This document shows, one piece after another, positions 41,935 to 51,736 of a stretch of 64,000 nt of DNA. Position 1 is the stretch's first letter. Each line of letters opens with the position of its first letter. The notes beneath the pieces were generated by a model. It did no database searches, was not told the origin of the DNA, and was given only the letters and a program-made list of their open reading frames with translations. Origin of the DNA: CAZEID01 sp964512075 (lineage in GTDB: Bacteria; Patescibacteriota; WWE3; 9FT-COMBO-53-11). The stretch spans positions 1 to 64,000 of the forward strand of contig CAZEID010000006.1 in the NCBI GenBank assembly GCA_964512075.1, given 5' to 3'. The position numbers and the translations under genes are program-made.

Positions 41935-42390
41935 TTAGAGCTGAACTTCCAGATCGGCGATCTTTTGGAGGCGGCGGAGATGGCGCTCCTCGGAGGGGCC
42001 GGGGGTTTCGAGCCAGAGTTTAATAATCCTTTGGGCCTGCTCTTCCCGGAGATGATCGGCGGGAAGGGAAAGGACGTTGGCCCCGTCGTGCTGGCGGGAC
42101 TGTCGCACCAACCCCTCGTCATCAACCCAGATCACCGCCGAACGCACCCCCCGAAACTTATTGGCGACAATATCTACCCCCACCGCCGAACCGCAAAGCA
42201 GAATTCCCCGATTCTCGGCCGGATTTTCTGCCACCCGCCGGGCCACCTGGGCCGCAAAATCGGGGTAATCATCGGTCGGGTCGTAAACAGCGTTGCCTAG
42301 ATCCTCGCAGGGCTTCCCCCACTCCTCCAGCCACTGCTTAATCTTTTCCTTGAGCTCGAAACCCCGATGGTCGGTTCCCAAATAGATCAT
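41935..42390 (-). CDS. rpiB: Ribose-5-phosphate isomerase B
   Basis: YLGTDHRGFELKEKI at the N-terminus, catalytic-cysteine region ILLCGSAVGVDIVANK (usual CGTGIGM replaced by CGSAVGV, cysteine kept) and HDGANVLSLP. 151 residues, normal. It interconverts ribose-5-P and ribulose-5-P, completing the non-oxidative pentose phosphate set encoded in this part of the window. GGAAG precedes the ATG. Confidence 0.9.
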   Translation of the reverse strand: MIYLGTDHRGFELKEKIKQWLEEWGKPCEDLGNAVYDPTDDYPDFAAQVARRVAENPAENRGILLCGSAVGVDIVANKFRGVRSAVIWVDDEGLVRQSRQHDGANVLSLPADHLREEQAQRIIKLWLETPGPSEERHLRRLQKIADLEVQL

Positions 42391-42424
42391 CTTTCTTCCA
42401 GCTTAGCAAAGAACGGGCAATAAA

Positions 42425-43069
42425 CTACCTGAACGTAAACCCGTGCTCCCCAACCAGCGGGACGAAACGAAAGCCGGGATAGACCTTTTTTTCCAAGCCT
42501 GCGGGAGTTTTGACGGCTCTCACCATCTCCTGCACCCCCACCCCCAGCGGAATCACTAACCGCCCGCCCACCTTCAATTGCTCAATCAACGGCGGGGGAA
42601 TCTGAGGGGCCGCCGCGGTAACGATAATCCCGTCAAACGGCGCTCTCTCGGGTAAACCCCGGCTTCCATCCCCGATAATCACCTCCACATTTTCATAACC
42701 CAGTCGCCTAAGCACCTCTTCCGCCTTACTGCCTAGCTCTTTGAACCGCTCAACCGTATAGACCTTTCGGACCAGCCGCGAGAGGATTGCGGCTTGGTAA
42801 CCGGACCCCGTCCCCACTTCAAGAACCGTGTCCGCGGGTTGGGGATCCAGCAGTTGGGTCATGAAAGCGACGGTGTAAGGCTGGGAGATAGTTTGGCCAC
42901 TCCCGATCCCAATCGGCGTATCATCATAAGCTAGTTCACGGAAACTAGGTGGAACAAACTCTTCGCGAGGAACGGTGCGAAAGGCAGCCAGAACCCTACT
43001 ATCAGAAATCCCCCGCGCGGCGAGGTGCTCCCGGAGCATAATTTCTTTTGCTCTTACCAAATCGGTCAT
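42425..43069 (-). CDS. pcm: Protein-L-isoaspartate O-methyltransferase
   Basis: SAM-binding motif VLEVGTGSGYQAAIL preceded by the family signature GSGQTISQPYTVAFMT, and the C-terminal GGRLVIPLG. 214 residues, full length. It methylates isoaspartyl residues in damaged proteins so they can reset to aspartate. Confidence 0.93.
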   Translation of the reverse strand: MTDLVRAKEIMLREHLAARGISDSRVLAAFRTVPREEFVPPSFRELAYDDTPIGIGSGQTISQPYTVAFMTQLLDPQPADTVLEVGTGSGYQAAILSRLVRKVYTVERFKELGSKAEEVLRRLGYENVEVIIGDGSRGLPERAPFDGIIVTAAAPQIPPPLIEQLKVGGRLVIPLGVGVQEMVRAVKTPAGLEKKVYPGFRFVPLVGEHGFTFR

Positions 43070-43169
43070 CTTGAAGGGAGGAATTCAGAAAAGAAAGCGT
43101 CCCTTACCAACCCTCCCACCTCAACCATTAAGCGGCGTACTTCTAACTCCCTTCGGAATTCCGCTCAAG

Positions 43170-43526
43170 TTAGACTTTAAGCTTTCCCAGCTGCTTGGCG
43201 GCAAATTCTCCCACCACGGGAAGCTTGTACTCCACCCCCTGGTAGGCTTGGTACATCAGGTAAAGCCAAACAATCAAAAGCCCGATTCCTAGCGGAATGG
43301 AGATAATAAACCAAAGCACATTGATCACTGGAATGTAACCCAGTATCCAACTCAAAACGAAAGCTCCACCAAAAAGGATCGTGGACTGCATCGCATGAAA
43401 GCGCACAAACCGGTTCTCTTTTTCAATCAGAAGAAAAAGAATTCCCGTGATAAACCCTAGAAAGTAAGTTAGCGCCCCCGCGACATTTTGAGGTAAACTG
43501 CTGCTGCTCTTTTCCAAAGTCCTCAC
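43170..43526 (-). CDS. DUF4870-like small membrane protein
   Basis: About 118 residues with three spans: ALTYFLGFITGILFLLI, ILFGGAFVLSWILGYI and LWFIISIPLGIGLLIVWLYLM. The pattern EKENRFVRFHAMQS between spans 1 and 2 is the hallmark of DUF4870-type proteins. GTG 43526 is chosen; TGC-TAGACT lies 16 nt upstream as an extended -10. Function unknown. Confidence 0.75.
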   Translation of the reverse strand: MRTLEKSSSSLPQNVAGALTYFLGFITGILFLLIEKENRFVRFHAMQSTILFGGAFVLSWILGYIPVINVLWFIISIPLGIGLLIVWLYLMYQAYQGVEYKLPVVGEFAAKQLGKLKV

Positions 43527-43554
43527 CCCCGATCTTAATTTCAGTCTAGCAACT

Positions 43555-45339
43555 TTAGGGCTTCCGTTGCTGTTCGAAAAGCCGCCGAATCTCTGCCACC
43601 GTAGTGGCCTGCTCCGGGGTCTTGTCATCCCGAAAAGCCATCAAGCGGGGGAAGCGCAGGGCTAGCCCCCCCGCAGTGTGTAATGGTGATCGGGTGATCT
43701 CGTCCGCCCGAATCGCCACCACGATCTGGGGCTCTGCCCAAACATCGGGAGTGTGCTCCTTGGCTACCGCGACATTCTTAGGCTTGGTCCCAACCTTTAG
43801 GGCATCCACTCGGCGCTTCAGCTCCCGCCACTCCTCATCCGTCAACCCCGAGCCGACCCGGGAAATCGTCTTGAAAGTATCGGTCTGATCATCGTAAAGC
43901 CCCACCAAAAAACCCCCAATTCCGAACTGGGTCCGCTTGCCGCGTCCCCGGTAGTAGCCAAGAATTACCCCGTCAATCGTATCTTCCAACTGGCCTCTCT
44001 CTACCCGCTTAAGCTTAACCCAGTTGAAGTTCCGCACTCCGGCTTGGTAAACCCCGTCCAAGCGCTTGGCCATAATCCCCTCTAACCCATGCTCCACCTG
44101 TTCCAGAAAGAACTTCTCTAATTCCCCGGCATCAGTGAAAACTCTTTCCTCCGCAACCAAAATCGTATCGGGCTCCCGCACCAGCTTCTCCAGCGCCCGG
44201 CGGCGAGCTTCGTAAGGTTCACGCGTTAAGTCCCGACCGTTTAGGTAAAGCAGATCGAAGGCAAAGACCTTCAGCGGCAGATCCGTCAACTTCTCCCTAA
44301 TCCCGTATTTCCGCTTGCGCTTAGCAGTTTCCTGAAATGGTTCAAACTCTTCGGTCTCGGGGTTATAGGCGATTGCTTCCCCCTCAAAGATTGCCGATTC
44401 GGCGGACAGCTGTTGGGTCGCCCCTACGATCTCGGGGAACATTGAAGTGGTATCCTCCAAATTGCGGGAAAAAATCTTCACCCAAGGACCGGAGATTTTT
44501 TCACCCCCAATTAGGTCGAGCTGCTCATAATCCTCCTCCTTAAACCGGCGGGACTTATCCAGGTGGACCTGAACCCGAAAACCGTCATACTTCGGCTCGG
44601 CCGCTAATTTCCCGCCCATTTTCTCCAGAATCTCAACCGGAGTCGGCAGGCGCTCGGCTGAGGCCATTCGTACCGGCACCCCCACCTCCACCTGAATCCC
44701 TTGCAGCCCCCGCACCCCTTTCGTTCTCACCAGCCGGGCGATCCGACCAATATCGGCGGAAATGTTGTAGGCCCGTTCCAACACCGGACGGAGGGACTTG
44801 TCCCCGGCTTCCACCACCGAAAGAGCGTCGAGAATCGTCTTATCCGAAAACCCCAAGCGCAAGCGTGCCACAGGGATTCGAGCGACATATTTTGCAGAGA
44901 GCGAATCCAGGGATCGGAAGAGCTCGGCCATTCCCCGAACTTTCCGCTCCTGCGAACCCGGGCCGGAGGTCTCGGCGATCTCCCGAAGCTTCCTGTAAAC
45001 CTCCGAGGTTGAAGGAGAAACCTCGGAGGTTTTGGCTCTGCTTTTTGCCAGCTCCTCCGCTGCATCTCCCAGATCCCCCTTTTCCTGGACGATTTTCTCG
45101 ACTTCTGCGCTCGGAGCCCCGTAGGCCTCCGCCATCACCCGAATTAGCGTTTTGCTGGCAAGATTGAACTCAACACCTTCGTAAAGCGGAGCCAACTGGC
45201 CCAGGACGAGGTAGCAGATCTTATCGATTTCCTCCGGAGAAGACTCTTTCAGGAGCTCCGCGAGAACGGCGGTAATCTCCAACCGCTTGGAAGTAGCTTC
45301 AATCCGCGAAAAGTACTGCGCCAGCTTAGAAAAAAGCAT
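43555..45339 (-). CDS. ATP-dependent DNA ligase, archaeal-type
   Basis: 594 residues: N-terminal helical DNA-binding domain, nucleotidyltransferase domain with the AMP-accepting lysine in EPKYDGFRVQVHL, motifs IFEGEAIAYNP and GLEGIMAKRLDGVY, and an OB domain (GGFLVGLYDD). Order and length match archaeal/viral LigB-like replicative ligases, not the NAD-dependent bacterial LigA. It may act in repair or have come by transfer. ATG 45339 has GAGG just upstream. Confidence 0.93.
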   Translation of the reverse strand: MLFSKLAQYFSRIEATSKRLEITAVLAELLKESSPEEIDKICYLVLGQLAPLYEGVEFNLASKTLIRVMAEAYGAPSAEVEKIVQEKGDLGDAAEELAKSRAKTSEVSPSTSEVYRKLREIAETSGPGSQERKVRGMAELFRSLDSLSAKYVARIPVARLRLGFSDKTILDALSVVEAGDKSLRPVLERAYNISADIGRIARLVRTKGVRGLQGIQVEVGVPVRMASAERLPTPVEILEKMGGKLAAEPKYDGFRVQVHLDKSRRFKEEDYEQLDLIGGEKISGPWVKIFSRNLEDTTSMFPEIVGATQQLSAESAIFEGEAIAYNPETEEFEPFQETAKRKRKYGIREKLTDLPLKVFAFDLLYLNGRDLTREPYEARRRALEKLVREPDTILVAEERVFTDAGELEKFFLEQVEHGLEGIMAKRLDGVYQAGVRNFNWVKLKRVERGQLEDTIDGVILGYYRGRGKRTQFGIGGFLVGLYDDQTDTFKTISRVGSGLTDEEWRELKRRVDALKVGTKPKNVAVAKEHTPDVWAEPQIVVAIRADEITRSPLHTAGGLALRFPRLMAFRDDKTPEQATTVAEIRRLFEQQRKP

Positions 45340-45379
45340 CACCTCTATGTTAACTTAAATCAAACGGAAAGGAGGAGGG

Positions 45380-45805
45380 ATGTTCAAGCGGCTCCTATCC
45401 GATTGCGAGGTAGAGAGACGCTACCTTCGGGCCGGCCGAATTTCCGGCGCGGTCGTAAGCCTCATTTATCTGGGGGAACCCGTCGGTTTTGAGGAAATGC
45501 TCCGCGAATGGGAGAAATGGGAAGCGGAATATGCCCGCCGAGGGTACCGCACCATTTCGCTGGACGGGTTTATTGAAGCCGGCGGATACGGGAGACCACT
45601 TCTCAATATCGGCATCAAACGTGACCAAGCCGAAGAACCGATCCTTCACGACCGAATCTATCGCGAGGATTACCTCCACAAAATTCGGCCAGTGATTAAT
45701 CCCTTCGCCGGAGAGATCCAGACGGGAACCTACGCCCAACCCTCCACTGAAGGGAAGAAGAACCGGAAAACGGCGAAGAGAAAGCCCAAAGCTCGGAAGC
45801 ATTAG
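45380..45805 (+). CDS. Hypothetical protein with basic tail
   Basis: 141 residues: a mixed alpha/beta core (GEPVGFEEMLREWEKWEAEY, LNIGIKRDQAEEPILHDRIY) and a lysine-rich C-terminus (KKNRKTAKRKPKARKH) that may touch nucleic acid. Strong Shine-Dalgarno (GGAGGAGG) and a terminator overlapping the stop. Divergent from the DNA ligase. Not recognised. Confidence 0.6.
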   Translation: MFKRLLSDCEVERRYLRAGRISGAVVSLIYLGEPVGFEEMLREWEKWEAEYARRGYRTISLDGFIEAGGYGRPLLNIGIKRDQAEEPILHDRIYREDYLHKIRPVINPFAGEIQTGTYAQPSTEGKKNRKTAKRKPKARKH

Positions 45806-45819
45806 CTCCGAGCTTTTTT
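45788..45819 (+). terminator. Intrinsic terminator of the 45380 gene
   Basis: AGCTCGGA pairs with TCCGAGCT around a loop that holds the TAG stop, followed by TTTTT. Confidence 0.85.
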
Positions 45820-45892
45820 ACTACAACACTCTCCATGAGCACCTTACCACTGTAACAGCCAAAACTAACCCCATCCCTCTTGATGCTTAACC

Positions 45893-46924
45893 TCACAATT
45901 CGATGATCTGAAGGCCGCTTTGAAGTTCCGGAGGAATATGGTGTAAGTCGGTCGTGGTAATGATCGTTTGCCCCTCGCCGATCAGGTCGAAAACCTTCGC
46001 CCGATTCTCCTCATCCAGTTCCGAAAAGATGTCGTCCAAAAGCAGGACTGGGCGGGAGCCGATTCGCTGTTGAACATACGCCAGCTCGGCCGCTTTGAGC
46101 GCCAAAACCGCCCGGCGCTGCTCTCCCCGGGAACCGTAAGCAACTAAATCTCTCCCGTCCTGCTGGAAGACAAAATCGTCCCGGTGGGGACCAATCAAGG
46201 AAGTCTCGGCAACAATCTCCCGCGGCCGGTATTCCCGCAGGCGTTCGGCAGTCAGACCGGAAGGTAAGTAAACGAGGAGCAAACGGCTTGGAGCAAGCCG
46301 CGAGTTGATTTCATCGAAAAACTCTTTGCGCCGATCTTGAATCGCTACCCCGTACTCCAACAGTTTGGCATCCCAAAACTCCAATCCCCAACCTTCGAGG
46401 TTATCGGGATGGAATTGGGGATTTTTGTTTATTTCGCTTAGCAGACGGTTGCGGCGGCGGCGAACTTTATCGTACTCCGCCGAGATCCGGGCATAGACCG
46501 GTTCGACGCTCCCCAGCGCAAAGTCCAAAAACCGCCGCCGAAGATCGGGACTGCCAATCACCAGGTTTAAATCTTCGGGAGAGAAAAGCACGACGTGAAA
46601 ATGTTGGGAGAAATCGGAAAGACGCCGACCAACCCCGTTAACCCGAAACTTTTTTCCCGTTTCCGTCACGATCACTTCTAGGTCCCGCGGATCGCTGCCG
46701 TAAGCAGTCGCTCGAACAAAAGCCAACTTCTCCCCTTCCCGCAGCATTTCCCGATCTAGTTGCGCTCGGGGAGAACGACCAAAAGCCAGCAGAAAGATGG
46801 CCTCTAGAAGATTGCTTTTGCCAGCGGTATTCGGCCCCACCACCGCAGTGATGCCGGGAGAGAAACCGAAACTCTTCTTGGCGTAGCTCCGAAAATTCTC
46901 CAGAGATATCGTCTTTATCTGCAT
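45893..46924 (-). CDS. recF: DNA replication and repair protein RecF
   Basis: Walker A GPNTAGKSNLLEAIFLL, family signature LSENFRSY-type start (SLENFRSYAKKSF), ABC-like signature YGSRGEQRRAVLALK and Walker B LLLDDIFSELD. 343 residues. It loads RecA at gapped DNA. ATG 46924 follows TATAGT by 7 nt; the promoter lies in the last codons of mutM, so recF can be expressed separately. Confidence 0.95.
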   Translation of the reverse strand: MQIKTISLENFRSYAKKSFGFSPGITAVVGPNTAGKSNLLEAIFLLAFGRSPRAQLDREMLREGEKLAFVRATAYGSDPRDLEVIVTETGKKFRVNGVGRRLSDFSQHFHVVLFSPEDLNLVIGSPDLRRRFLDFALGSVEPVYARISAEYDKVRRRRNRLLSEINKNPQFHPDNLEGWGLEFWDAKLLEYGVAIQDRRKEFFDEINSRLAPSRLLLVYLPSGLTAERLREYRPREIVAETSLIGPHRDDFVFQQDGRDLVAYGSRGEQRRAVLALKAAELAYVQQRIGSRPVLLLDDIFSELDEENRAKVFDLIGEGQTIITTTDLHHIPPELQSGLQIIEL

Positions 46925-46932
46925 AAACTAGA

Positions 46933-47757
46933 CTATAGCTTCTGCTCCTTTGGACAGATAAAAGTCCCGCGTTGGCCCACTCTTAAATAGGCGATTGGGG
47001 CGCCACAGCGCGGACAGGGCTTTCCCGCCCGTTGGTAAACCCGTACTACCCTTTCGTAGTTTCCGCGCTCCCCATAGAGGTTGCGGTATTTCTCATCAGC
47101 AATCGTTGCTCCCCCCAACCGCAACCCATCCTTCAACACCTTTAAGATAGCCTGGTACAGCTCTTGGACTTGCGGACTGGAAAGGGAAGAGGCTCTCGCC
47201 TTCGGGTGGATTTTCGCCAACCAAAGCGCCTCATTAGCGTAAATGTTACCTACCCCCGAGATCACTCTCTGATCAAGCAGGAGTTCCTTAATCCTCCGGC
47301 TCGAACCAGAAAGACTCGCTTTGAACTTCTCCAGAGTTAGATCGGTAAAAGGCTCGGGACCATAACCGGCAACAATCTCCTTAAGCTTGGCATCCGACGC
47401 CACCAAACTAACGTAGCCGAATTTGCGCTGGTCATTAAAACGTAGCTCTCTTCCGTCGGAGAGCTCGAGAATCACATGCAGAAACGGGTCCCGGGGATCG
47501 TTTGGCTTGCAGAGAAATAACTGCCCAGAGAGCCGAAGGTGGAGAACAATATTCTCCGTCCCCGCTAAGCGAATAATCAAAAGTTTCCCTCGGCGCTCCA
47601 CTGCGACAATCCTCTGCCCCTTGATTTGCTTCAGGAACTCGGTTGGGGAGGGCTGAACCATCTTCGGTGTATCCGTCCAAATATCCTGAATCGAGAGGCC
47701 GACAACTTCCTTTTGGAGCTGTTTTCTAATTGTTTCGACTTCCGGTAATTCAGGCAT
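46933..47757 (-). CDS. mutM: Formamidopyrimidine-DNA glycosylase
   Basis: Starts MPELPEVETI (catalytic Pro2 and Glu3), has the H2TH region RVISGVGNIYANEALW, and a C-terminal zinc finger CPRCGAPIAYLRVGQRGTFIC. 274 residues. It removes oxidised purines such as 8-oxoguanine. Its start overlaps the end of the glycosyltransferase gene by 8 nt. The finger's last pair is CPKEQ, so the usual fourth cysteine is missing or shifted, as only three clear ligands are visible. Confidence 0.93.
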   Translation of the reverse strand: MPELPEVETIRKQLQKEVVGLSIQDIWTDTPKMVQPSPTEFLKQIKGQRIVAVERRGKLLIIRLAGTENIVLHLRLSGQLFLCKPNDPRDPFLHVILELSDGRELRFNDQRKFGYVSLVASDAKLKEIVAGYGPEPFTDLTLEKFKASLSGSSRRIKELLLDQRVISGVGNIYANEALWLAKIHPKARASSLSSPQVQELYQAILKVLKDGLRLGGATIADEKYRNLYGERGNYERVVRVYQRAGKPCPRCGAPIAYLRVGQRGTFICPKEQKL

Positions 47758-48847
47758 TCTTCGATAACTTTGATTCTACGAAATTTCGAAACTCTTTGAG
47801 GAAACGGTCTTTGGAGAACCTCTGCGCCTGAGCAATGCAATCCTTCGCTTTGTACTTGGAAGGATCAAAATTCCGCCACACCTCTGCCAACGATTCCGCC
47901 GTAGGCTCCCTGAAAAACTCGCCCGTTTTTCCTGCCAAAACCGTCTCCAGTGCACCCCCCTTCGCAAGCGCGAGGACTGGTTTGCCAAAGTACATCGCTT
48001 CCACCGGTACTATTCCAAAGTCCTCATTGGTGGGAAAAATTAGCGCCTGGCAACCACTATACAAGTCTGATAATTTCTGGTCGCTTACAAATCCTAAGAA
48101 CTCTACGGTTGGCCCAGCCATTCTCTTTAGCCGAATTTCCTCCTTCCCCGTCCCCACAATCTTAAGGGGCACCTTGAGCAAATTGGCCGCTTGAATCGCC
48201 AGATCGATTCGCTTGTACGATAAGAGCCGAGAAACAACGAGGTAGTAAAACTGACGGTGGGAAGGTACAATCGCGGAGTAACTGGACTTTGGCAACTCCA
48301 CCGGCGGATAGATCACCGTTGCCTCCCGAGCATAGAATTTTCTCACCCGCCGAGCCACCTCGTTTGAGTTGACTACTAGAAAATCGGGGCGCTGGGCCGC
48401 CTGGTAATCCCAAATCCGAAAGAAATTATCAAGCACCGCCAAGATTGGCCGGTAGAAGAAGAGCTCCCGCTTCCCCGTTTCGGCGGGGTAATGGTAAAGA
48501 AAGCGGGGTGGGGTGTGCACATAGGAGATGTGGATCGCCCCCGGCCGCACTTGAACCCCCTTAGCAAAAAAAGCCGTCGAAGAAATCACCAAGTCGTACC
48601 CGCGCAGATCGAGGTTCTCAAAAAGCAGGGGGTAGAAGGCGGTGTAGTACTTCAGAAAATGGGCTAGCGGTAGTTTCGGCAGCCGGAAAGAGCGGATATC
48701 CCAGTTGCGCATCCGCAAGGGTAGCTTAGTAGAATCGTAGAGGCTGGTATAGACGTGGGAGTAGGGAAAAACCTCATGAATCGCTTCCAGCACCCGCTCC
48801 GCTCCCCCGTACTGATTAAGAAAATCGTGCACCAGCGCGACCTGCAT
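47750..48847 (-). CDS. GT4-family glycosyltransferase
   Basis: 365 residues in two Rossmann-like halves: N-terminal VALVHDFLNQYGGAERVLEA, C-terminal GTGKEEIRLKR and the GT1/GT4 motif IFPTNEDFGIVPVEAMYFGKPV with the sugar-nucleotide-binding glutamates. It transfers a sugar from a nucleotide donor, probably for envelope glycans. ATG 48847 is 7 nt after TGC-TAAACT (extended -10). Confidence 0.9.
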   Translation of the reverse strand: MQVALVHDFLNQYGGAERVLEAIHEVFPYSHVYTSLYDSTKLPLRMRNWDIRSFRLPKLPLAHFLKYYTAFYPLLFENLDLRGYDLVISSTAFFAKGVQVRPGAIHISYVHTPPRFLYHYPAETGKRELFFYRPILAVLDNFFRIWDYQAAQRPDFLVVNSNEVARRVRKFYAREATVIYPPVELPKSSYSAIVPSHRQFYYLVVSRLLSYKRIDLAIQAANLLKVPLKIVGTGKEEIRLKRMAGPTVEFLGFVSDQKLSDLYSGCQALIFPTNEDFGIVPVEAMYFGKPVLALAKGGALETVLAGKTGEFFREPTAESLAEVWRNFDPSKYKAKDCIAQAQRFSKDRFLKEFRNFVESKLSKNA

Positions 48848-48878
48848 CACCTCCAGTTTAGCAGGGTAGTTGTGGTTA

Positions 48879-49796
48879 TCAGAACAACTTTAGTTGACTT
48901 TGGTCTTCTTGGGCTTCCGCGGGCGATCCTTCAATCTTTGCGATCAGCGACTTGAAATTCCACTTTCGGAAGAGCTCGCGAACCGCTGGCTGGTTAAACC
49001 CGCTAAACCTCAGATCACCGAGGTCAACCTGGAGCGGAACGGCAGTGACGATCTTGGCTAACTGACAGCTTAATTGGGCCTGTTCTTTCCCATCCGTCAG
49101 CCTCCGGGCGATCGCCGGCTTAAGATCCGGCAAATGCCGGTAGATCTCTTTCACCGTTCCGTACTTTCGCACCAACTCGCTGGCAGTTCTCTCCCCAATT
49201 CCGCGCACGCCCGGAATATTATCGGAAGGGTCCCCCCGCAGAGACTTATACTCCACCAACTGGGGAGGCCGAAACCCATATTCCTCTAAAAACTCCTTTT
49301 CGCTGTAGAGTTTAGCCTTCTGCTTTCCTACTGCGGGCAAGTAAAAGCGGACCGAACCGCCAATCAACTGCATTAAGTCTCGATCATTTGAGGCGACAAT
49401 CACTTCCGCTTTCCTAGAGAGCTTTTCCGCAAGAGTCCCAATCACATCATCCGCCTCAAACCCTTCGGCAACCAGCCGGGGAATTCCGGCGGCGGTCAGG
49501 AACTCGCTCAACTTGGGTAGCTGAGCATCAAAAAGGGCCTGCTCTTCGGGAGTTTTCGGGACCCGCGTCCCTTTGTATTCGGCAAATTCGATCTGGCGGA
49601 AAACCACTTCCTTCTCGGATTCATCGGCGGCGGCCAGATGAGTTGGTTGAAGATCCTGGGCTAAGGAGACCAACATCGAAGCAAAACCGTACACGGCGTT
49701 AATGGGTTCCCCCTCGGAAGTGGTTAATTCCATCGGATAAGCGTAAAAAGCCCGGTGGAAGAAGTTTTGAGTATCGACAAGGATGAGGCGATTCAT
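48879..49796 (-). CDS. 5'-3' exonuclease (Pol I N-terminal/flap-endonuclease type)
   Basis: 305 residues: ILVDTQNFFHRAFYA, metal-binding GFEADDVIGTLAEKL and VIVASNDRDLMQL, and an H3TH region (GDPSDNIPGVRGIGERTASELV). It matches the free-standing 5' nuclease used to remove RNA primers; the polymerase part is absent here. ATG 49796 lies 7 nt after TATTAT with no ribosome site. Confidence 0.92.
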   Translation of the reverse strand: MNRLILVDTQNFFHRAFYAYPMELTTSEGEPINAVYGFASMLVSLAQDLQPTHLAAADESEKEVVFRQIEFAEYKGTRVPKTPEEQALFDAQLPKLSEFLTAAGIPRLVAEGFEADDVIGTLAEKLSRKAEVIVASNDRDLMQLIGGSVRFYLPAVGKQKAKLYSEKEFLEEYGFRPPQLVEYKSLRGDPSDNIPGVRGIGERTASELVRKYGTVKEIYRHLPDLKPAIARRLTDGKEQAQLSCQLAKIVTAVPLQVDLGDLRFSGFNQPAVRELFRKWNFKSLIAKIEGSPAEAQEDQSQLKLF

Positions 49797-49866
49797 GGCA
49801 AAAATAATAAAAACTCGGTAGCTCAAACGGTCCGCCCCGACCCCAACCCGTTAGATATTACCAACG

Positions 49867-51732
49867 CTATGACCTAGTATTGCGGGCATCTTTGCCCGCG
49901 GCGATCAGCCGCTGAAACTCTTCCTCCTCCAGAGTTTCCTTCTCCAGGAGAGCGGCGGCAACCCGATCCAGCTTAACCCGATTCTTGCTCAAGAGCTTCT
50001 TTGCTTGAGCATAGGCGGCATTCAAAATCCGCATTACTTCTCGATCAACGCGGTTAGAAGTTTCCTCCGAAAGGTAGTTGCCCGGCTCCCGCAGAACTCC
50101 ATACCACTCCATCTCACCAAAAGTGAGCGAAACTGGCCCCAAACTGGACATCCCAAGCTCGGAAACCATTCTCCGCGCGATCGCGGTTGCCTGGGCCAAA
50201 TCGGAGGAGGCACCCGCACTAAACTCGTTGAAGATTAGCTCTTCAGCCGCCCGACCCCCCAACAACCCCGTGATCCGCTCTAACAGCTCGGTCTGGGTGT
50301 GCTGATAACGATCGGCCGCGGGAGGGATCTCGGTATAACCCAATGCCAGCCCCCGAGAGACAATCGAAACGCGGTGGACTGGATCCATGTGGGGAAGAAC
50401 CGAAGCCACGATCGCGTGTCCGGCTTCGTGATAAGCCGTCAACCGGCGCTCCTGGGGAGACTGCAGGCGCTTCTTCTCCGGCCCCAGCTTGACCTTAGTG
50501 GCGGCCTCCTCCAAATCCGGCATTCCAATCGCCTTCTTGTTAAGCCGGGCAGCCAGAATCGCGGCCTCGTTAAGCATATTTTCAATGTCCGCCCCCGAGA
50601 AGCCAACCGTTCGTTTCGCCACTTTCTCGAGATCCACATCCGGCCCCATCGGCTTACCCCGCATGTGGATCTTGACAATGTCTTTGCGCCCCTCAATGTC
50701 CGGAAGGTCCAGCACCACCCGCCGGTCGAACCGGCCCGGGCGAGTCAAGGCGGGGTCCAAAAGCTCCGGGCGATTCGTTGCCGCTAACACGATTACGTTG
50801 TCAGAGGGGGTAAATCCATCCATCTCGGTGAGAATTTGATTAAGAGTTTGCTCTCTCTCCTCGTGCCCGCCGGTAATCCCCATCCCCCGCTGGCGACCGA
50901 TCGATTCAATTTCATCAATGAAGATAATCGAAGGCGCGCTCCGCTTGGCGGTGTCAAAAAGGTCCCGTACTCGGGCCGCTCCCACTCCGACTAGCATCTC
51001 CATAAACTCTGAGCCCGACATCGAGTAGAACGGAACATGGGCCTCCCCCGCTACCGCCCGCGCTAAAAGGGTCTTCCCGGTTCCGGCCGGACCAACCAGC
51101 AACACTCCCTTCGGAATCCGCGCCCCCAAGGCACGGTACTTGCCCGGATTTTTGAGAAAATCCACCACCTCCAGCAGCTCTTGCTTAGCCTCGTCCACGC
51201 CAGCCACATCGTTGAAAGTCACCCCCGGCTTCCGCCCCCGCTCAAAAAGAACTGCCCGAGAGCGGCCGAAAGAAAGAATATCCGCCGTCCCGCCGCGGGC
51301 TTGCCGAATGAAATAGAAAAAGATTAAAGCAATCAGAAAGACCGGAAGCAGACTTAACAGAATATCTCCCCAAGGCAACCCCTCGGCCACAACCACGCCG
51401 TCGGGGATGGAAGCGGGATCCGCCCCCGCCTGACTAAGAGTGGCGAGGAAGTCGGTCGCAACCTCCCGGCGGGAAACAATTTCTTCCCCCGAATTGAGCG
51501 TCACCGTTAGTTGGTTTCCGTTGACCACGACTTGCCGAACCTCGCCGTTCTTGATTTTCGTAATCACTTGGGAGATCGGCAATTCGGTTGGTCGAGAAAT
51601 AGGAACCAGAAAAGACCAAGCCACTAAACCAATGAGCGCTAAAACTAGCAGAGTTTGCCAAAAATTGAATCGAGGCGGGGGCGGAGACATCGGGGCCGGC
51701 CGCATTTTTTGGGGGAACCGGTATCGTTCCAT
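49867..51732 (-). CDS. ftsH: ATP-dependent zinc metalloprotease FtsH
   Basis: Two N-terminal membrane spans with a short periplasmic domain, AAA domain with [14 protein letters not shown] and [11 protein letters not shown], arginine finger region [16 protein letters not shown], and M41 protease motif [12 protein letters not shown]. 622 residues. Degrades membrane and regulatory proteins. ATG 51732 is preferred because upstream in-frame codons overlap trpS. Confidence 0.96.
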   Translation of the reverse strand: MERYRFPQKMRPAPMSPPPPRFNFWQTLLVLALIGLVAWSFLVPISRPTELPISQVITKIKNGEVRQVVVNGNQLTVTLNSGEEIVSRREVATDFLATLSQAGADPASIPDGVVVAEGLPWGDILLSLLPVFLIALIFFYFIRQARGGTADILSFGRSRAVLFERGRKPGVTFNDVAGVDEAKQELLEVVDFLKNPGKYRALGARIPKGVLLVGPAGTGKTLLARAVAGEAHVPFYSMSGSEFMEMLVGVGAARVRDLFDTAKRSAPSIIFIDEIESIGRQRGMGITGGHEEREQTLNQILTEMDGFTPSDNVIVLAATNRPELLDPALTRPGRFDRRVVLDLPDIEGRKDIVKIHMRGKPMGPDVDLEKVAKRTVGFSGADIENMLNEAAILAARLNKKAIGMPDLEEAATKVKLGPEKKRLQSPQERRLTAYHEAGHAIVASVLPHMDPVHRVSIVSRGLALGYTEIPPAADRYQHTQTELLERITGLLGGRAAEELIFNEFSAGASSDLAQATAIARRMVSELGMSSLGPVSLTFGEMEWYGVLREPGNYLSEETSNRVDREVMRILNAAYAQAKKLLSKNRVKLDRVAAALLEKETLEEEEFQRLIAAGKDARNTRS

Positions 51733-51736
51733 AAAT

